Below, piece by piece: positions 24,417 to 33,440 of a stretch of 64,000 nt of DNA. Under the pieces are notes generated by a model that saw only the letters and a list, made by a program, of their open reading frames with translations, was not told where the DNA came from and ran no database searches. Location of the stretch: NCBI GenBank assembly GCA_963677015.1, contig OY781533.1, positions 2,914,001 through 2,978,000 of the forward strand, given 5' to 3'. Within the stretch, counting starts at the first letter, position 1. Each line of letters begins with the position of its first letter. The position numbers were made by a program, and so were the translations under genes. The DNA comes from G963556115 sp963677015 (GTDB taxonomy: Bacteria; Planctomycetota; SZUA-567).

Positions 24417-25085
24417 CTACAGACTCTGCATAATCTCCAGCACCTTCTCGAGATTGGTTCTGACATCCGCACCAGGTACAAACTTGGCGTCAAACAGAGC
24501 TGTTCCCATGGTAAAGGTCCAGGGCTTGATTCTGCTTACAAACTCCAGCTTCTCCGGTGAGCTGATACTGCCGGCAATGACTACCGGTTTCTCCACCCGC
24601 CGGCAATACTCTTCTGCGAGTTCCGCTCCCTGCTTGTGTCTGAAAGCAAGCAGATCAATACCAAACACACCCTTATCCAGCATGCTTTGGGCATTGGCGA
24701 TAATTTCATCAAACGTTCCCTCAAGCACACTCGGACTTCCGTAAACCTCTCCACAAAATGGTAAGTATTTTATCTCCTTTTTGCAAAGGTATTCGAAGAC
24801 CGCAGGATAAAAAAGTGTCCCCATCAGATAATCAAAGCCGAACTCTACCGCCAGCTCCGCCCCTCTCATACACTCATCTTCAGAGTACGAAACCACTTCC
24901 AGAAATGTTGTCTTACCGGCATCCTTCATCGCTTTTACCAGCTCATGCATCTTATCCTTAGGAAGTCCAACATCCTTAAAGCCCCAGAAATTTATCGGCA
25001 GATCCTTACAGGATTCGAAAGTCTCCAGCGCGTTACCTACAGTCTTATCGCTATGTGTCAACATTATTATAATTTGTGATTCCAT
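24417..25085 (-). CDS. TIM-barrel protein, ribulose-phosphate-binding-like
   Basis: 222 aa, a single (beta/alpha)8 barrel. Strand ends NFWGFKDVGLP, TTFLEVVSYSE, FDYLMGTLFYP, FGIDLLAFRH and KPVVIAGSIS alternate with helices; the GSISSP and TFTMGTALF ends resemble the phosphate-binding C-terminal loops of the HisA/TrpF/KGPDC superfamily. No exact family recognised. Given the adjacent sugar kinase it may be an aldolase, epimerase or decarboxylase for a phosphorylated sugar. It lies 31 bases after livF stops. Confidence 0.7.
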   Translation of the reverse strand: MESQIIIMLTHSDKTVGNALETFESCKDLPINFWGFKDVGLPKDKMHELVKAMKDAGKTTFLEVVSYSEDECMRGAELAVEFGFDYLMGTLFYPAVFEYLCKKEIKYLPFCGEVYGSPSVLEGTFDEIIANAQSMLDKGVFGIDLLAFRHKQGAELAEEYCRRVEKPVVIAGSISSPEKLEFVSRIKPWTFTMGTALFDAKFVPGADVRTNLEKVLEIMQSL

Positions 25086-25116
25086 AAAATTCTCCTAACT
25101 TATCTATATACAAGAT

Positions 25117-25854
25117 CTATCCCAAATATGCTTCTGCTATATCCCTATTTGCTTTCACCTTTTCCGGTTCACCATCATAAGTGACTACACCCGTCTCAAG
25201 CACATAACAATAATTTGCGATCTCCATCGCCATCATTGCATTCTGCTCGACCAGCATTATGGTCTGTCCGTTCTTAGCCACCTTCTCAATAATTGCAAAA
25301 ATTTCCTCAACCAGCAGCGGCGCCAGCCCCATTGACGGCTCATCCAGCAGCAGTACCTCACTGCCGGTTACAATTGCCCGGCTTATCGCCAGCATCTGCT
25401 GCTCTCCTCCTGAAAGTGTTCCCCCAGTCTGATACAGTCTTTCTTTGAGTCTCGGGAAGAGCTCGAGCACATAATCGCAGCGCTCACGGTACAGAGCTTT
25501 ATTCTCATGTTCATACAGATAGGCCGCTACCCGGAGATTTTCTCCAACTGTCAGATCAGGAAATATATGCCTGCCTTCAGGCACATGTACTACCCCCATC
25601 TGAGTTATTTTATGTGTCGGCATATTGGCGATGTTAATATCATTGAACATGATTTCACCCTGCTTGACCGGCAGTACTCCGGTAAGCGCATTCAAAGTTG
25701 TTGACTTCCCGGCACCGTTAGCCCCGAGCATCGCCACAATTTCACCTTTATAGATATCAAAGGAGATCCCTTTGATAGCGGCGATCTTACCGTGAAAGAC
25801 AAAAAGATCTTCAGCTTTTAGAATTAGATTTTCTTTTTTTTCTCGGTTTGTCAT
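25117..25854 (-). CDS. livF: Branched-chain-type ABC transporter ATPase (LivF-like)
   Basis: 245 aa. Walker A GANGAGKSTT, Q-loop region HVPEGRHIF (the LivF-specific PEGR), signature LSGGEQQMLAISRA, Walker B VLLLDEPSMGLAP. One of the two ATPases of a HAAT-type importer. It starts one base after the livG stop, with AAAGGGGT before the ATG. Because of the kinase and oxidoreductase neighbours, the substrate is more likely a polyol or sugar than an amino acid. Confidence 0.93.
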   Translation of the reverse strand: MTNREKKENLILKAEDLFVFHGKIAAIKGISFDIYKGEIVAMLGANGAGKSTTLNALTGVLPVKQGEIMFNDINIANMPTHKITQMGVVHVPEGRHIFPDLTVGENLRVAAYLYEHENKALYRERCDYVLELFPRLKERLYQTGGTLSGGEQQMLAISRAIVTGSEVLLLDEPSMGLAPLLVEEIFAIIEKVAKNGQTIMLVEQNAMMAMEIANYCYVLETGVVTYDGEPEKVKANRDIAEAYLG

Positions 25855-25855
25855 T

Positions 25856-26632
25856 TTACCCCTTTGCCTTCCCTAAATATGCTTCCAGCACCTCTTCATT
25901 CGACTTAACGTCTTCAGGCTTTCCCTGTGCGAGTTTCTTTCCGAAATTCACCACCAGTATCTCATCACATATTCCCATTACCAGGCGCATCTGATGCTCA
26001 ATCACAATAATAGTCAGATCAAGAGTCTCCCGAATCCGCAGAATCAGCTGATTAAGATTATCAATCTCAGCCGGATTCATACCTGCAGCCGGCTCATCCA
26101 GCAGTATCACCTGCGGCTTACAGCAGAGTGCGCGGGCAATCTCTATCCGGCGCTGCACCCCGTAGGCAAGTGAACCGGCAATACTGTCTGCATACGCACT
26201 CAGATTCAATAGCTCCAATATGTCTCTACACTCCCGGTCTATCCGCTCTTCTTCACTTCTAAACCTGCGGGTACGCAGAAAGGTCGCAAACAGACCGTAA
26301 TTTGTATGAGCAAAAGAAGCAATCTTCAGATTATTAAGTACCGTCTCACTCTCAAAAAGCCGGATATTCTGGAATGTTCTTGAGATACCGTCACCGGTAA
26401 TCTCATGCGGCAGCGCTTTATTCAGCGAACGGTCGAGAAAACGAATATTACCAGATGTCGGAGTATACACCCCGGTTATCACATTGAATATTGTGGTCTT
26501 TCCGGCACCGTTAGGACCGATTATACCCAGTATAGAGCCCTTCTTCACATTGAAGCTGAGATCGTCGATAGCCTTGACACCACCGAAATACATACAGGCG
26601 TTCTGCAGCGAGATTATATCGTTTTCATACAT
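25856..26632 (-). CDS. livG: Branched-chain-type ABC transporter ATPase (LivG-like)
   Basis: 258 aa from the ATG at 26632 (GAGGAG nine bases upstream). Walker A GPNGAGKTT, LivG-type GISRTFQNIRLF, signature LAYGVQRRIEIARAL (a variant of LSYGxQRR), Walker B VILLDEPAAGMNP. It overlaps the end of livM by eight bases, so translation is coupled. Partner of LivF in the same transporter. Confidence 0.93.
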   Translation of the reverse strand: MYENDIISLQNACMYFGGVKAIDDLSFNVKKGSILGIIGPNGAGKTTIFNVITGVYTPTSGNIRFLDRSLNKALPHEITGDGISRTFQNIRLFESETVLNNLKIASFAHTNYGLFATFLRTRRFRSEEERIDRECRDILELLNLSAYADSIAGSLAYGVQRRIEIARALCCKPQVILLDEPAAGMNPAEIDNLNQLILRIRETLDLTIIVIEHQMRLVMGICDEILVVNFGKKLAQGKPEDVKSNEEVLEAYLGKAKG

Positions 26633-27626
26633 TATCCGACTCCTCACTTTCCACTCTGCGATTTCTTAATTTCTGAAGCAGATCACGGACAACACAACCA
26701 AGCTCCTTATAACCAAATACGCCTTTAGGCAGTATTATCATTATAATACAGAGCATACTTCCGCCTATGACCCACCTCCAGGTTCCAAAATCCTTGAAGA
26801 GCTGAATAATCAGCTGCCAGGCTGCCGAGCCGAATATCGCACCGGTTATACTTCCCACGCCGCCCAGATACACCATAATCAGACCTTCCACGATATTGGA
26901 GAACCCATAAGCCGCCGGGCTGGTATACGCCAGCAGATGACTGATAAGCGCTCCGGAGATTCCTATCAGAAAAGCTGATATTGCAAAGACCGTTATCTTT
27001 ATCCGCTTCACATTTACCGACACGAGCATCGCCGCCGTCTGATCTTCGCGGATCGCATTTATACTTCTTCCGAATTTTGAGTTAATAAGTGTCGTCACCA
27101 CAAAGATTGACAATAACAGGCATCCGAATATCCAGTATATATTGGTAAACTTTGGGATATCATTCATACCCTGTGACGCCCCGACAAAGGACATATTCTG
27201 AAATATACTCTGGAGTATCAGGGTAAAACCGAGAGTAATAATCGCCAGATAGTCACCTTTGACCTTCATAGAAGGAATAGCCACTATAATCCCGAAGATC
27301 AGAGCCGCCAGACCGCCGATAATAATAGACACCGGAAACATCCATTCCTCGGTAAAGTAGTATTTGCTGGCGATAGCCGAGGCATACGCCCCTACCGCCA
27401 TATACCCGGCATGCGCGAGTGAGAACACTCCCAGATAGCCGTTAACCAGATTTATCCCGATAACACAGATAGAATAAATGCCGATATAGTCCAGAATGAG
27501 AATAACCGATGAAGACAGGACATGGGATCTTTCCAGCGCAATCAGACACACCACAATAATTCCGACAGCAATCAATCTGGGGACAGCCCTGCTTTTTTGT
27601 ACCGAATCACTTTGCTTTAATGCCAT
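26625..27626 (-). CDS. livM: Branched-chain-type ABC transporter permease (LivM-like)
   Basis: 333 aa, about 8-10 membrane helices. The LivM family motifs NLVNGYLGVFSLAHAGYMAVGAYA and GDYLAIITLGF are clear; ISGALISHLLAYTSPAAYGF follows in the second half. It forms the channel with LivH. It starts 11 bases after livH stops. The C terminus has an extra Arg/Glu-rich tail. Confidence 0.93.
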   Translation of the reverse strand: MALKQSDSVQKSRAVPRLIAVGIIVVCLIALERSHVLSSSVILILDYIGIYSICVIGINLVNGYLGVFSLAHAGYMAVGAYASAIASKYYFTEEWMFPVSIIIGGLAALIFGIIVAIPSMKVKGDYLAIITLGFTLILQSIFQNMSFVGASQGMNDIPKFTNIYWIFGCLLLSIFVVTTLINSKFGRSINAIREDQTAAMLVSVNVKRIKITVFAISAFLIGISGALISHLLAYTSPAAYGFSNIVEGLIMVYLGGVGSITGAIFGSAAWQLIIQLFKDFGTWRWVIGGSMLCIIMIILPKGVFGYKELGCVVRDLLQKLRNRRVESEESDNV

Positions 27627-27637
27627 TACATTGTCCC

Positions 27638-28540
27638 TTATATTTTTTCTGATTCATTTTTACCAAGAAGCCCTGTCGGTTTTATAAGCAGCACTATAAT
27701 AAGTACCGCAAACGCCACAATATCCTTATAGCTCGATACCGGCAGCACTATCGGTGACACCACGCTTATCGCACCAATCAGATATCCTCCGAGTACCGCT
27801 CCTCTGATACTGCCTATTCCGCCTAAAACCGCAGCAATAAATGACCACCAGATAATAGAATCCCCAACATTGTAGGAAAAAATACTATATGCCGTTCCAT
27901 ACAGACTTGCCGCAATCGTGGCCAGAACCGCACCGAAAATAAAGGCGTAACTTATTACTCTACTGGTAGAAATTCCCATAAAACCTGCAGCCACCGGATC
28001 CTGTGAAACAGCACGCATGGCCGTACCCAGTCTCGTCTTCTTGACCACAATATTCAGTATCACCATGGCCAGTATGGCAATCACCACAATAAGCACCTTG
28101 TACAGCGGTATCGGCAGACCGGCGAAATGAATACGTATCTTCGGGATTAATGACGGCATACGCAGCGCCCGGGAACCGGCAATATTCAGTAATAAATATT
28201 CCAGAACCATACCCACACCGACAGATGAGACAACCACTGAAATTTTAGGTGCATTTCTCAACGGTTTATATGCCACCCGTTCCATAATCAGAGCCACAAT
28301 AGATGTCGCCACACTTGCAACCGTCAGTGCTATAACATAAACCAGCCAGGTACTTTTAATCGTTTTAAACAGCATGGTACTGACAAAGAACAGAACGTAC
28401 ATCGAAACGCCGAAAATGCTGCCATGGGCGAAATTAACCAGACCTGCGATCCCGTAAACCATAGAGAAAGATATTGCTACCAGAGCATAAATACTGCCCA
28501 ACTGCAGAAAATTAATTAACTGCTGTATAATAATATTCAA
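27638..28540 (-). CDS. livH: Branched-chain-type ABC transporter permease (LivH-like)
   Basis: 300 aa from a TTG at 28540, giving the family-typical start MNIIIQQLINFLQLGSIYAL; GAGAGG lies seven bases upstream. A TTG 24 bases earlier lacks a ribosome site. Motif GLVNFAHGSIFGVSMYV is LivH-specific, and GALLGGYLIG-like AVLGGYLIGAISV lies near the C terminus. Eight or so membrane helices. A stable hairpin separates it from the binding-protein gene. Confidence 0.9.
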   Translation of the reverse strand: MNIIIQQLINFLQLGSIYALVAISFSMVYGIAGLVNFAHGSIFGVSMYVLFFVSTMLFKTIKSTWLVYVIALTVASVATSIVALIMERVAYKPLRNAPKISVVVSSVGVGMVLEYLLLNIAGSRALRMPSLIPKIRIHFAGLPIPLYKVLIVVIAILAMVILNIVVKKTRLGTAMRAVSQDPVAAGFMGISTSRVISYAFIFGAVLATIAASLYGTAYSIFSYNVGDSIIWWSFIAAVLGGIGSIRGAVLGGYLIGAISVVSPIVLPVSSYKDIVAFAVLIIVLLIKPTGLLGKNESEKI

Positions 28541-28571
28541 AACAAACCTCTCATATATTATCAACTTTATT

Positions 28572-28627
28572 GATATTGGTAGGACTTATGATTGCCACCA
28601 GAGCAACTGCCATGATGGCAATCATAA
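28572..28627 (-). promoter_or_regulatory. Intercistronic hairpin between binding protein and livH
   Basis: TTATGATTGCCA (28586-28597) and TGGCAATCATAA (28616-28627), 12 perfect pairs, 18-base loop, no T-run. Such hairpins often protect the upstream message and let the binding protein be made in excess. GATATTGGTAGG (28572-28583), identical to the outer arm of the 14784 hairpin, lies beside it. Confidence 0.65.
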
Positions 28628-28646
28628 CCTTATACTGTGTTTTTAA

Positions 28647-29831
28647 CTATGGAGTTACAGTATCAACATACTTGAATTTACCGTCTTTAATCTGAATAAT
28701 AACTGCGGATTTGGTTGGATCGCCATTACCATTATCGAAGGTCATGGTTCCGGTTACGCCTTTATAAGTCTTTATACCCTTAAGACCCTTGATAATATCT
28801 GCTCTCTTGAAAGACTTGGCATTTTCAATAGCGAGCTTCAGAAGATATACTGCGTCAAAGTTTAATGCAACGATATCATTAGGATCACCGGCGTCGCCAT
28901 AAATCTTGTGATATTCCTTGATGAATTTGAGCGCGGATTCAGAAGCGACATCCTTATGATAGTGACCTACCCAGAGTGCACCGTCAAGCAGATTCTCGGT
29001 ATCCCACTCCAGCAGTGAAGTATCACCCCAGGTATCAGAACCCATGAATTTACCGGTATATCCCATGTCCCTTGCCTGGGTTGTCTGGGTAATGATTTCT
29101 TCATAGAAGTTAGGGAGCAGCAGAATATCAGGCTGAGCTGAAGCGATGCTGGTCATCTGAGAAGTGAAATCTTTTTCTCCGGTCTTACCGTTATAGCTGA
29201 GAAATTCTACAATCTTACCGCCGAGCTTTTCATACACCTCTTTGAAGCGCTTGGCCACACCCTCGTTATATGGGTTTGACATATCATAGAGTACCGCTGC
29301 AGTCTTGGCCTTCTCATATTCATACGCATACTTCGCCAGAATCTCACCCTGAAAATCATCGGTAAAGCAGGCACGGAAATACCATTCATTATCGGTAAGC
29401 TTTACCAGAGTGGACCATGGAGAAATTGCAGGCAGGCCTTCAGACTTCACAATTGCGGAGGTTGCCATACACATATCAGAATCATTAGGTCCGATCATAG
29501 CGCAGATTTTAGAATCATCAGCAAATTCCTGCGCATTGATAGCGGCTTCATTGGTATTGAACGCATTATCCAGCGCCTTATAGGCCAGACCATAAGTTTC
29601 ACCGTTTATCTTTATACCCCCGGCGGCATTGATTTCATCAACAGCCATATCAACACCCTTCTGGGATGATTCACCGACAATAGGATTTGCGCCGGTAAGC
29701 TCATAATTGAGACCAAAGTAAATATACTTATCAAAGTCTCCGCTCTTCTTCTCATCTGCTTGGGCTGCGTAAGTTGTCGCAAGGGTCAATACAGAAATAA
29801 TACATAAAACATTCAACAAGAATCTTTTCAT
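28647..29831 (-). CDS. Branched-chain-type ABC transporter substrate-binding protein (LivK-like)
   Basis: 394 aa. Signal peptide MKRFLLNVLCIISVLTLATTYAAQA, no lipobox Cys. Type-I periplasmic-binding fold of the LivK/HAAT kind: FGLNYELTGANPIVGESSQKG, VDEINAAGGI, IGPNDSDMCMATS and MGSDTWGDTSLL. The second of two adjacent ATGs (29831) is chosen because AGGAGG lies six bases before it. First gene of the eight-gene operon, with a good promoter at 29980-30008. Binding-site specificity cannot be read; the operon content argues against a plain amino acid. Confidence 0.92.
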   Translation of the reverse strand: MKRFLLNVLCIISVLTLATTYAAQADEKKSGDFDKYIYFGLNYELTGANPIVGESSQKGVDMAVDEINAAGGIKINGETYGLAYKALDNAFNTNEAAINAQEFADDSKICAMIGPNDSDMCMATSAIVKSEGLPAISPWSTLVKLTDNEWYFRACFTDDFQGEILAKYAYEYEKAKTAAVLYDMSNPYNEGVAKRFKEVYEKLGGKIVEFLSYNGKTGEKDFTSQMTSIASAQPDILLLPNFYEEIITQTTQARDMGYTGKFMGSDTWGDTSLLEWDTENLLDGALWVGHYHKDVASESALKFIKEYHKIYGDAGDPNDIVALNFDAVYLLKLAIENAKSFKRADIIKGLKGIKTYKGVTGTMTFDNGNGDPTKSAVIIQIKDGKFKYVDTVTP

Positions 29832-29979
29832 CATACTCCTCCTAATAATTCTGATTTCCACACAAGGCTAATAGTCATAACCACAATACAAAAAAAGACC
29901 AACTGCTCGACAAAGTCAAAATAGATACCGCATTACTACATAACCTCCACTTCTACTTCACCTCAACCTACACGACCTT

Positions 29980-30008
29980 ATATTACACCACCGCATTCGC
30001 ACTGTCAA
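29980..30008 (-). promoter_or_regulatory. Promoter of the liv-type operon
   Basis: On the minus strand TTGACA (30008-30003), 17-base spacer, TAATAT (29985-29980). Near-consensus. Confidence 0.75.
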
Positions 30009-30021
30009 TCAAATTCTTCTA

Positions 30022-30045
30022 TTTCATTTCAATTTCTTTCATTTT
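30022..30045 (-). promoter_or_regulatory. Repeated GAAA boxes, candidate DeoR operator
   Basis: On the minus strand the run reads AAAATGAAAGAAATTGAAAT then GAAA: four GAAA boxes just upstream of the liv promoter. DeoR-family repressors such as GlpR often bind repeated boxes of this kind, and a DeoR gene ends the divergent operon. Confidence 0.4.
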
Positions 30046-30128
30046 TTATCAAAATTACTACTCTTTTGTATTTTAAATCACGCCATAAAGTACTAATAAT
30101 TATTTTTTTAGAGCTAAAAGTAATTATA

Positions 30129-30157
30129 TTGACATAAAACCCCAAATTTGCTACTAT
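30129..30157 (+). promoter_or_regulatory. Promoter of the glpA-like operon
   Basis: TTGACA (30129-30134), 17-base spacer, TACTAT (30152-30157). Leader of about 95 bases to the start at 30260. Confidence 0.7.
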
Positions 30158-30259
30158 TTCTCTATAGGAACACCAATGAAACTATATAATATCTTTATAT
30201 CATAAGTTTTCATTATCTATCAAAAGATTGCATAAATCTACTGAATACTGGAATATAGC

Positions 30260-31732
30260 ATGAATAAATATGATGTTATAATAATCGGAAGCGGTGTCTG
30301 CGGAGCAGCTATGTCGCGCGAATTATCCAGATACCAACTGAAAATCGCCGTCCTTGAAAAAGGTGATGACGTCTGCGTTGGAGCCAGTAAAGCAAACTCC
30401 GCGACTGTACACTCCGGTCATGATGCCACCTACGGCACCAAAAAAGCGCACTACAACATTCTCGGTAATGCAATGTATGATAAATTATGCTCAGAGCTGT
30501 CGGTTCCGTTTACCCGCAACGGCACCATCATCTTCGCCCTGTCCGAATCCGAGATGCAGGAGATAATCCGTCTCAAAGAGAATGCCGAGATGAATAACGT
30601 GCCGGGGGTACAGACACTGAGCCGCAGCGAACTGATAACATATGAAGGATACTTCGGCACCAGGGTTATCGGCGGACTGATCGCTCCGACCGGCGGAGTT
30701 GTCTGCCCTTACGGGCTTACTATCGCCATGTGTGAGAACTCCTGCCGCAACGGGGTTGAGTTCTTTCTGAATACCGAAGTAAGCGCGATACAAAAGAACG
30801 GCACACATTTTACAGTCCACACCAATAACCAAGATTTTCAGGCTCGTTACATTTTCAACTGTGCCGGGGTGCACGCTGATGAGATCAACAATATGCTCAG
30901 CAGCCATAAAATCAGAATAATCCCCAGAAAGGGTGCACATCTGATACTGGACAAAAAACTCGCCGGTATCATCACCGCCACCCTCAGTCAGACTCCGTCC
31001 CCGCTTCCCGGCGGCGGTCACACCAAAGGTCTGGGTATTGTACCTTCAGTAGACGGCACACTGATACTCGGCTGCGATGCCTATACCGTCACCGATAAAG
31101 ACGACACCACCACCGATGCCGCCAGCATAGAATATATACTCGATTACTTCACCAGAAACTGGCAGCATTTTCCGCTGAGCATCTTCTACCCCGAGCTTCC
31201 CAGAGAGATGATAATAGGAGCTTTTGCCGGTACCCGCCCTCACTTGGAGACCGATGATTATATTATCGGCGAAGCGGAGGATGTTCCGGGCTTCTTCAAC
31301 CTCGCGGGTATAGAATCCCCTGGACTCACCGCGGCACCGGCCATAGCCCGTGACGTCGCGACAGAAGCCGCCAGAAAGTACAATTTCGATGTGAACCCTT
31401 ATTTCAGCCCGCTACGCAAACACCGAAAACCTTTCAGAGAAATGAGCTATAGCGAAAAAGAAGATGCGATAACAGAAAACCCGGATTATAGTGAAATTAT
31501 CTGCCGCTGTGAACAGATAACCCTTGCTGAAGTTCTACAGGCAATCCACGCGCCGCTGGGTGCCAGATCGGTGGACGCCGTCAAGATGCGCACCAGAGCC
31601 GGCATGGGGCGGTGTCAGGGCGGCTTCTGCAGCTCCAGAATCATAAAAATTCTGGCTTCAGAGCTGAATATCCCGGTAACCGAAGTCAATAAATGCGGTG
31701 CCGGCTCCAACATTGTACCCTATGAAATATAG
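30260..31732 (+). CDS. GlpA-like FAD-dependent oxidoreductase with [2Fe-2S] tail
   Basis: 490 aa. N-terminal FAD-binding DVIIIGSGVCGAAMSRELSR and the DAO-family body related to glycerol-3-phosphate dehydrogenase; C-terminal BFD-like [2Fe-2S] domain with C415-x-C417 and C452-x4-C457. This is the GlpA architecture, oxidising a polyol phosphate and passing electrons on. Next to it come a second FAD protein and DUF1667, the same trio seen in anaerobes for glycerol-3-phosphate. Here the kinase is of xylulokinase rather than glycerol kinase flavour, so the substrate may be a different polyol phosphate. The ribosome site is weak (GGA eight bases upstream). Confidence 0.9.
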   Translation: MNKYDVIIIGSGVCGAAMSRELSRYQLKIAVLEKGDDVCVGASKANSATVHSGHDATYGTKKAHYNILGNAMYDKLCSELSVPFTRNGTIIFALSESEMQEIIRLKENAEMNNVPGVQTLSRSELITYEGYFGTRVIGGLIAPTGGVVCPYGLTIAMCENSCRNGVEFFLNTEVSAIQKNGTHFTVHTNNQDFQARYIFNCAGVHADEINNMLSSHKIRIIPRKGAHLILDKKLAGIITATLSQTPSPLPGGGHTKGLGIVPSVDGTLILGCDAYTVTDKDDTTTDAASIEYILDYFTRNWQHFPLSIFYPELPREMIIGAFAGTRPHLETDDYIIGEAEDVPGFFNLAGIESPGLTAAPAIARDVATEAARKYNFDVNPYFSPLRKHRKPFREMSYSEKEDAITENPDYSEIICRCEQITLAEVLQAIHAPLGARSVDAVKMRTRAGMGRCQGGFCSSRIIKILASELNIPVTEVNKCGAGSNIVPYEI

Positions 31733-31782
31733 TATGCCGACACATTACTGAAAATCAGACATTCACAGAGGAGAAGCATTAC

Positions 31783-33042
31783 ATGATCAGTGATTACGAG
31801 AATATTGATATAGCGATAATCGGAGGAGGCTGTGCCGGTCTGTCAGCGGCAATTGCCGCCAGCAAAGCCGGCGCCAGAGATATCGTCATCTTTGAACGTG
31901 AACCATACCTCGGCGGCATACTCACCCAGTGCATCCATAACGGTTTCGGTCTGGAGCTGTACAATTGCGATCTCACCGGCACCCAGTATGCCGACAGACT
32001 CATCAGTGAAGCTGAAGCCAGAGGCATAACCTTCCTGACCGCAACAACCGTCCTCAGTGTTTCACTGAATAAGGTACTGACCGTGGTGAATAAAGAATCC
32101 GGCATTACCAGCTACCATGCCGGCGCGATTATCTTTGCCACCGGCTGCAGGGAACGCACCCGCGAAACCCTGCTCATACCCGGCAGCAGACCGGCAGGGG
32201 TGATTACCGCCGGAGCCGCGCAGAAGCTTCTCAATATCGACGGCTATCTTGTCGGCAAAAAGATAATAATCCTGGGCTCCGGTGATATTGGACTGATAAT
32301 GGCCAGACAATTTGTTATGGAAGGCGCGGAAGTAACCGCAGTTGCCGAGATTATGCCTTATTCTTCAGGGCTGACCCGAAATCTGGTACAGTGCCTCGAT
32401 GATTTTTCGATCCCGATATACTATAATACCACGGTAGCCCGTATTTCCGGGAATAAAAGAGTTGAGGGGGTAACCCTTGCACAAGTTGACAAAGACAATA
32501 CAATAATTCCAGAGACCGCAGAGTACTACCCCTGTGATGCACTGGTACTCTCGGTCGGACTTATACCGGAGAATGAACTTATAACCGAGATGGGACTTGA
32601 AATTTCCTCCCGTACCGGTTCTCCACTTGTCGATGAAACACTGCAAAGTGAGGCAGCAGGTATCTTTATCTGCGGCAACTCGCTCCATGTACATGATCTT
32701 GCGGATTATGTCTCTCTGGAGGGAGAAGAAGCCGGAAGAAACGCAGCCCGGTATATTGCCACAGGGATACATACTGATAACAGCGATACAACCAGAGTAA
32801 TCTGCGGCAATGGCGTTGCCAGTGTCACGCCGCAGCGAATCAGCAAAAACGGAAGCAGTACAAATATCCTTTTCAACTTCCGTTCCAGTAACCGGTTTCT
32901 AGACCGGGAACTGCTGATATACTCCGGGCTGAAACTGATAAAAAAGCAGAAATACCGGGTTATCACTCCCGGTGAGATGTGCCGGGTACAGGTACCCAAA
33001 GAGCCTATTCATGATGAAGTGATTCTGAGTATCCGGGAATAA
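31783..33042 (+). CDS. FAD/NAD(P)-dependent oxidoreductase, GlpA partner
   Basis: 419 aa. Two Rossmann motifs: IAIIGGGCAGLSAAIAAS (10-27) for FAD and IIILGSGDIGLIMARQF (about 163-179) for NAD. The body is the pyridine nucleotide-disulfide reductase fold without the redox CxxC, as in the small partner of anaerobic glycerol-3-phosphate dehydrogenase-type complexes. AGAGGAGAAG precedes the ATG; 50 bases separate it from the GlpA-like gene and 25 from DUF1667. Confidence 0.9.
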   Translation: MISDYENIDIAIIGGGCAGLSAAIAASKAGARDIVIFEREPYLGGILTQCIHNGFGLELYNCDLTGTQYADRLISEAEARGITFLTATTVLSVSLNKVLTVVNKESGITSYHAGAIIFATGCRERTRETLLIPGSRPAGVITAGAAQKLLNIDGYLVGKKIIILGSGDIGLIMARQFVMEGAEVTAVAEIMPYSSGLTRNLVQCLDDFSIPIYYNTTVARISGNKRVEGVTLAQVDKDNTIIPETAEYYPCDALVLSVGLIPENELITEMGLEISSRTGSPLVDETLQSEAAGIFICGNSLHVHDLADYVSLEGEEAGRNAARYIATGIHTDNSDTTRVICGNGVASVTPQRISKNGSSTNILFNFRSSNRFLDRELLIYSGLKLIKKQKYRVITPGEMCRVQVPKEPIHDEVILSIRE

Positions 33043-33067
33043 CGGTATTAAGGGAAAAAATAAATCT

Positions 33068-33424
33068 ATGAAAAAAGAGATTATCTGCATCCATTGCCCC
33101 AAAGGCTGCCGAATACAGGTTGAAACAGACGGTGAGGTTATTCTAAACATCAGCAGCGGCTCCTGCAAGCGTGGTCAGGTCTATGCCAGACAGGAGATTC
33201 TTGCACCGATGCGTATCCTTACCGGGAACATGCGGGTAGAGGGCTGCCATCATCCACTATCGGTGATCTCAGACGCACCGCTGCCCAAAGCCATGCTGTA
33301 CGCCTGCGCTCTTGAACTTAAGAAATACCGCCCGGCACCGCCGATAGCGATAAATGATATTGTAATTAAAAACATTCTGGATACCGGATGCAATATAATA
33401 GCAACCAGAAATTTAGCAATCTAA
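33068..33424 (+). CDS. DUF1667 protein, third subunit-like of GlpA-type system
   Basis: 118 aa. The opening CIHCPKGC (C7, C10, C14) with a later SGSCKRGQVYA is the DUF1667 signature, probably binding an iron-sulfur cluster. DUF1667 genes regularly follow GlpA-like and FAD-reductase genes, as here, and are thought to take part in electron transfer. Seventeen bases separate it from the DeoR gene. Confidence 0.9.
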   Translation: MKKEIICIHCPKGCRIQVETDGEVILNISSGSCKRGQVYARQEILAPMRILTGNMRVEGCHHPLSVISDAPLPKAMLYACALELKKYRPAPPIAINDIVIKNILDTGCNIIATRNLAI

Positions 33425-33440
33425 CAGAAGGAATAAATAA

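Larger units (their letters stand above)
29832..30259. other. Divergent regulatory region between liv-type and glpA-like operons
   Basis: Back-to-back promoters at 29980-30008 (minus) and 30129-30157 (plus) flank an A/T-rich core with repeated TTTCA boxes at 30022-30045. This is the likely control region for locus A. Confidence 0.75.
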
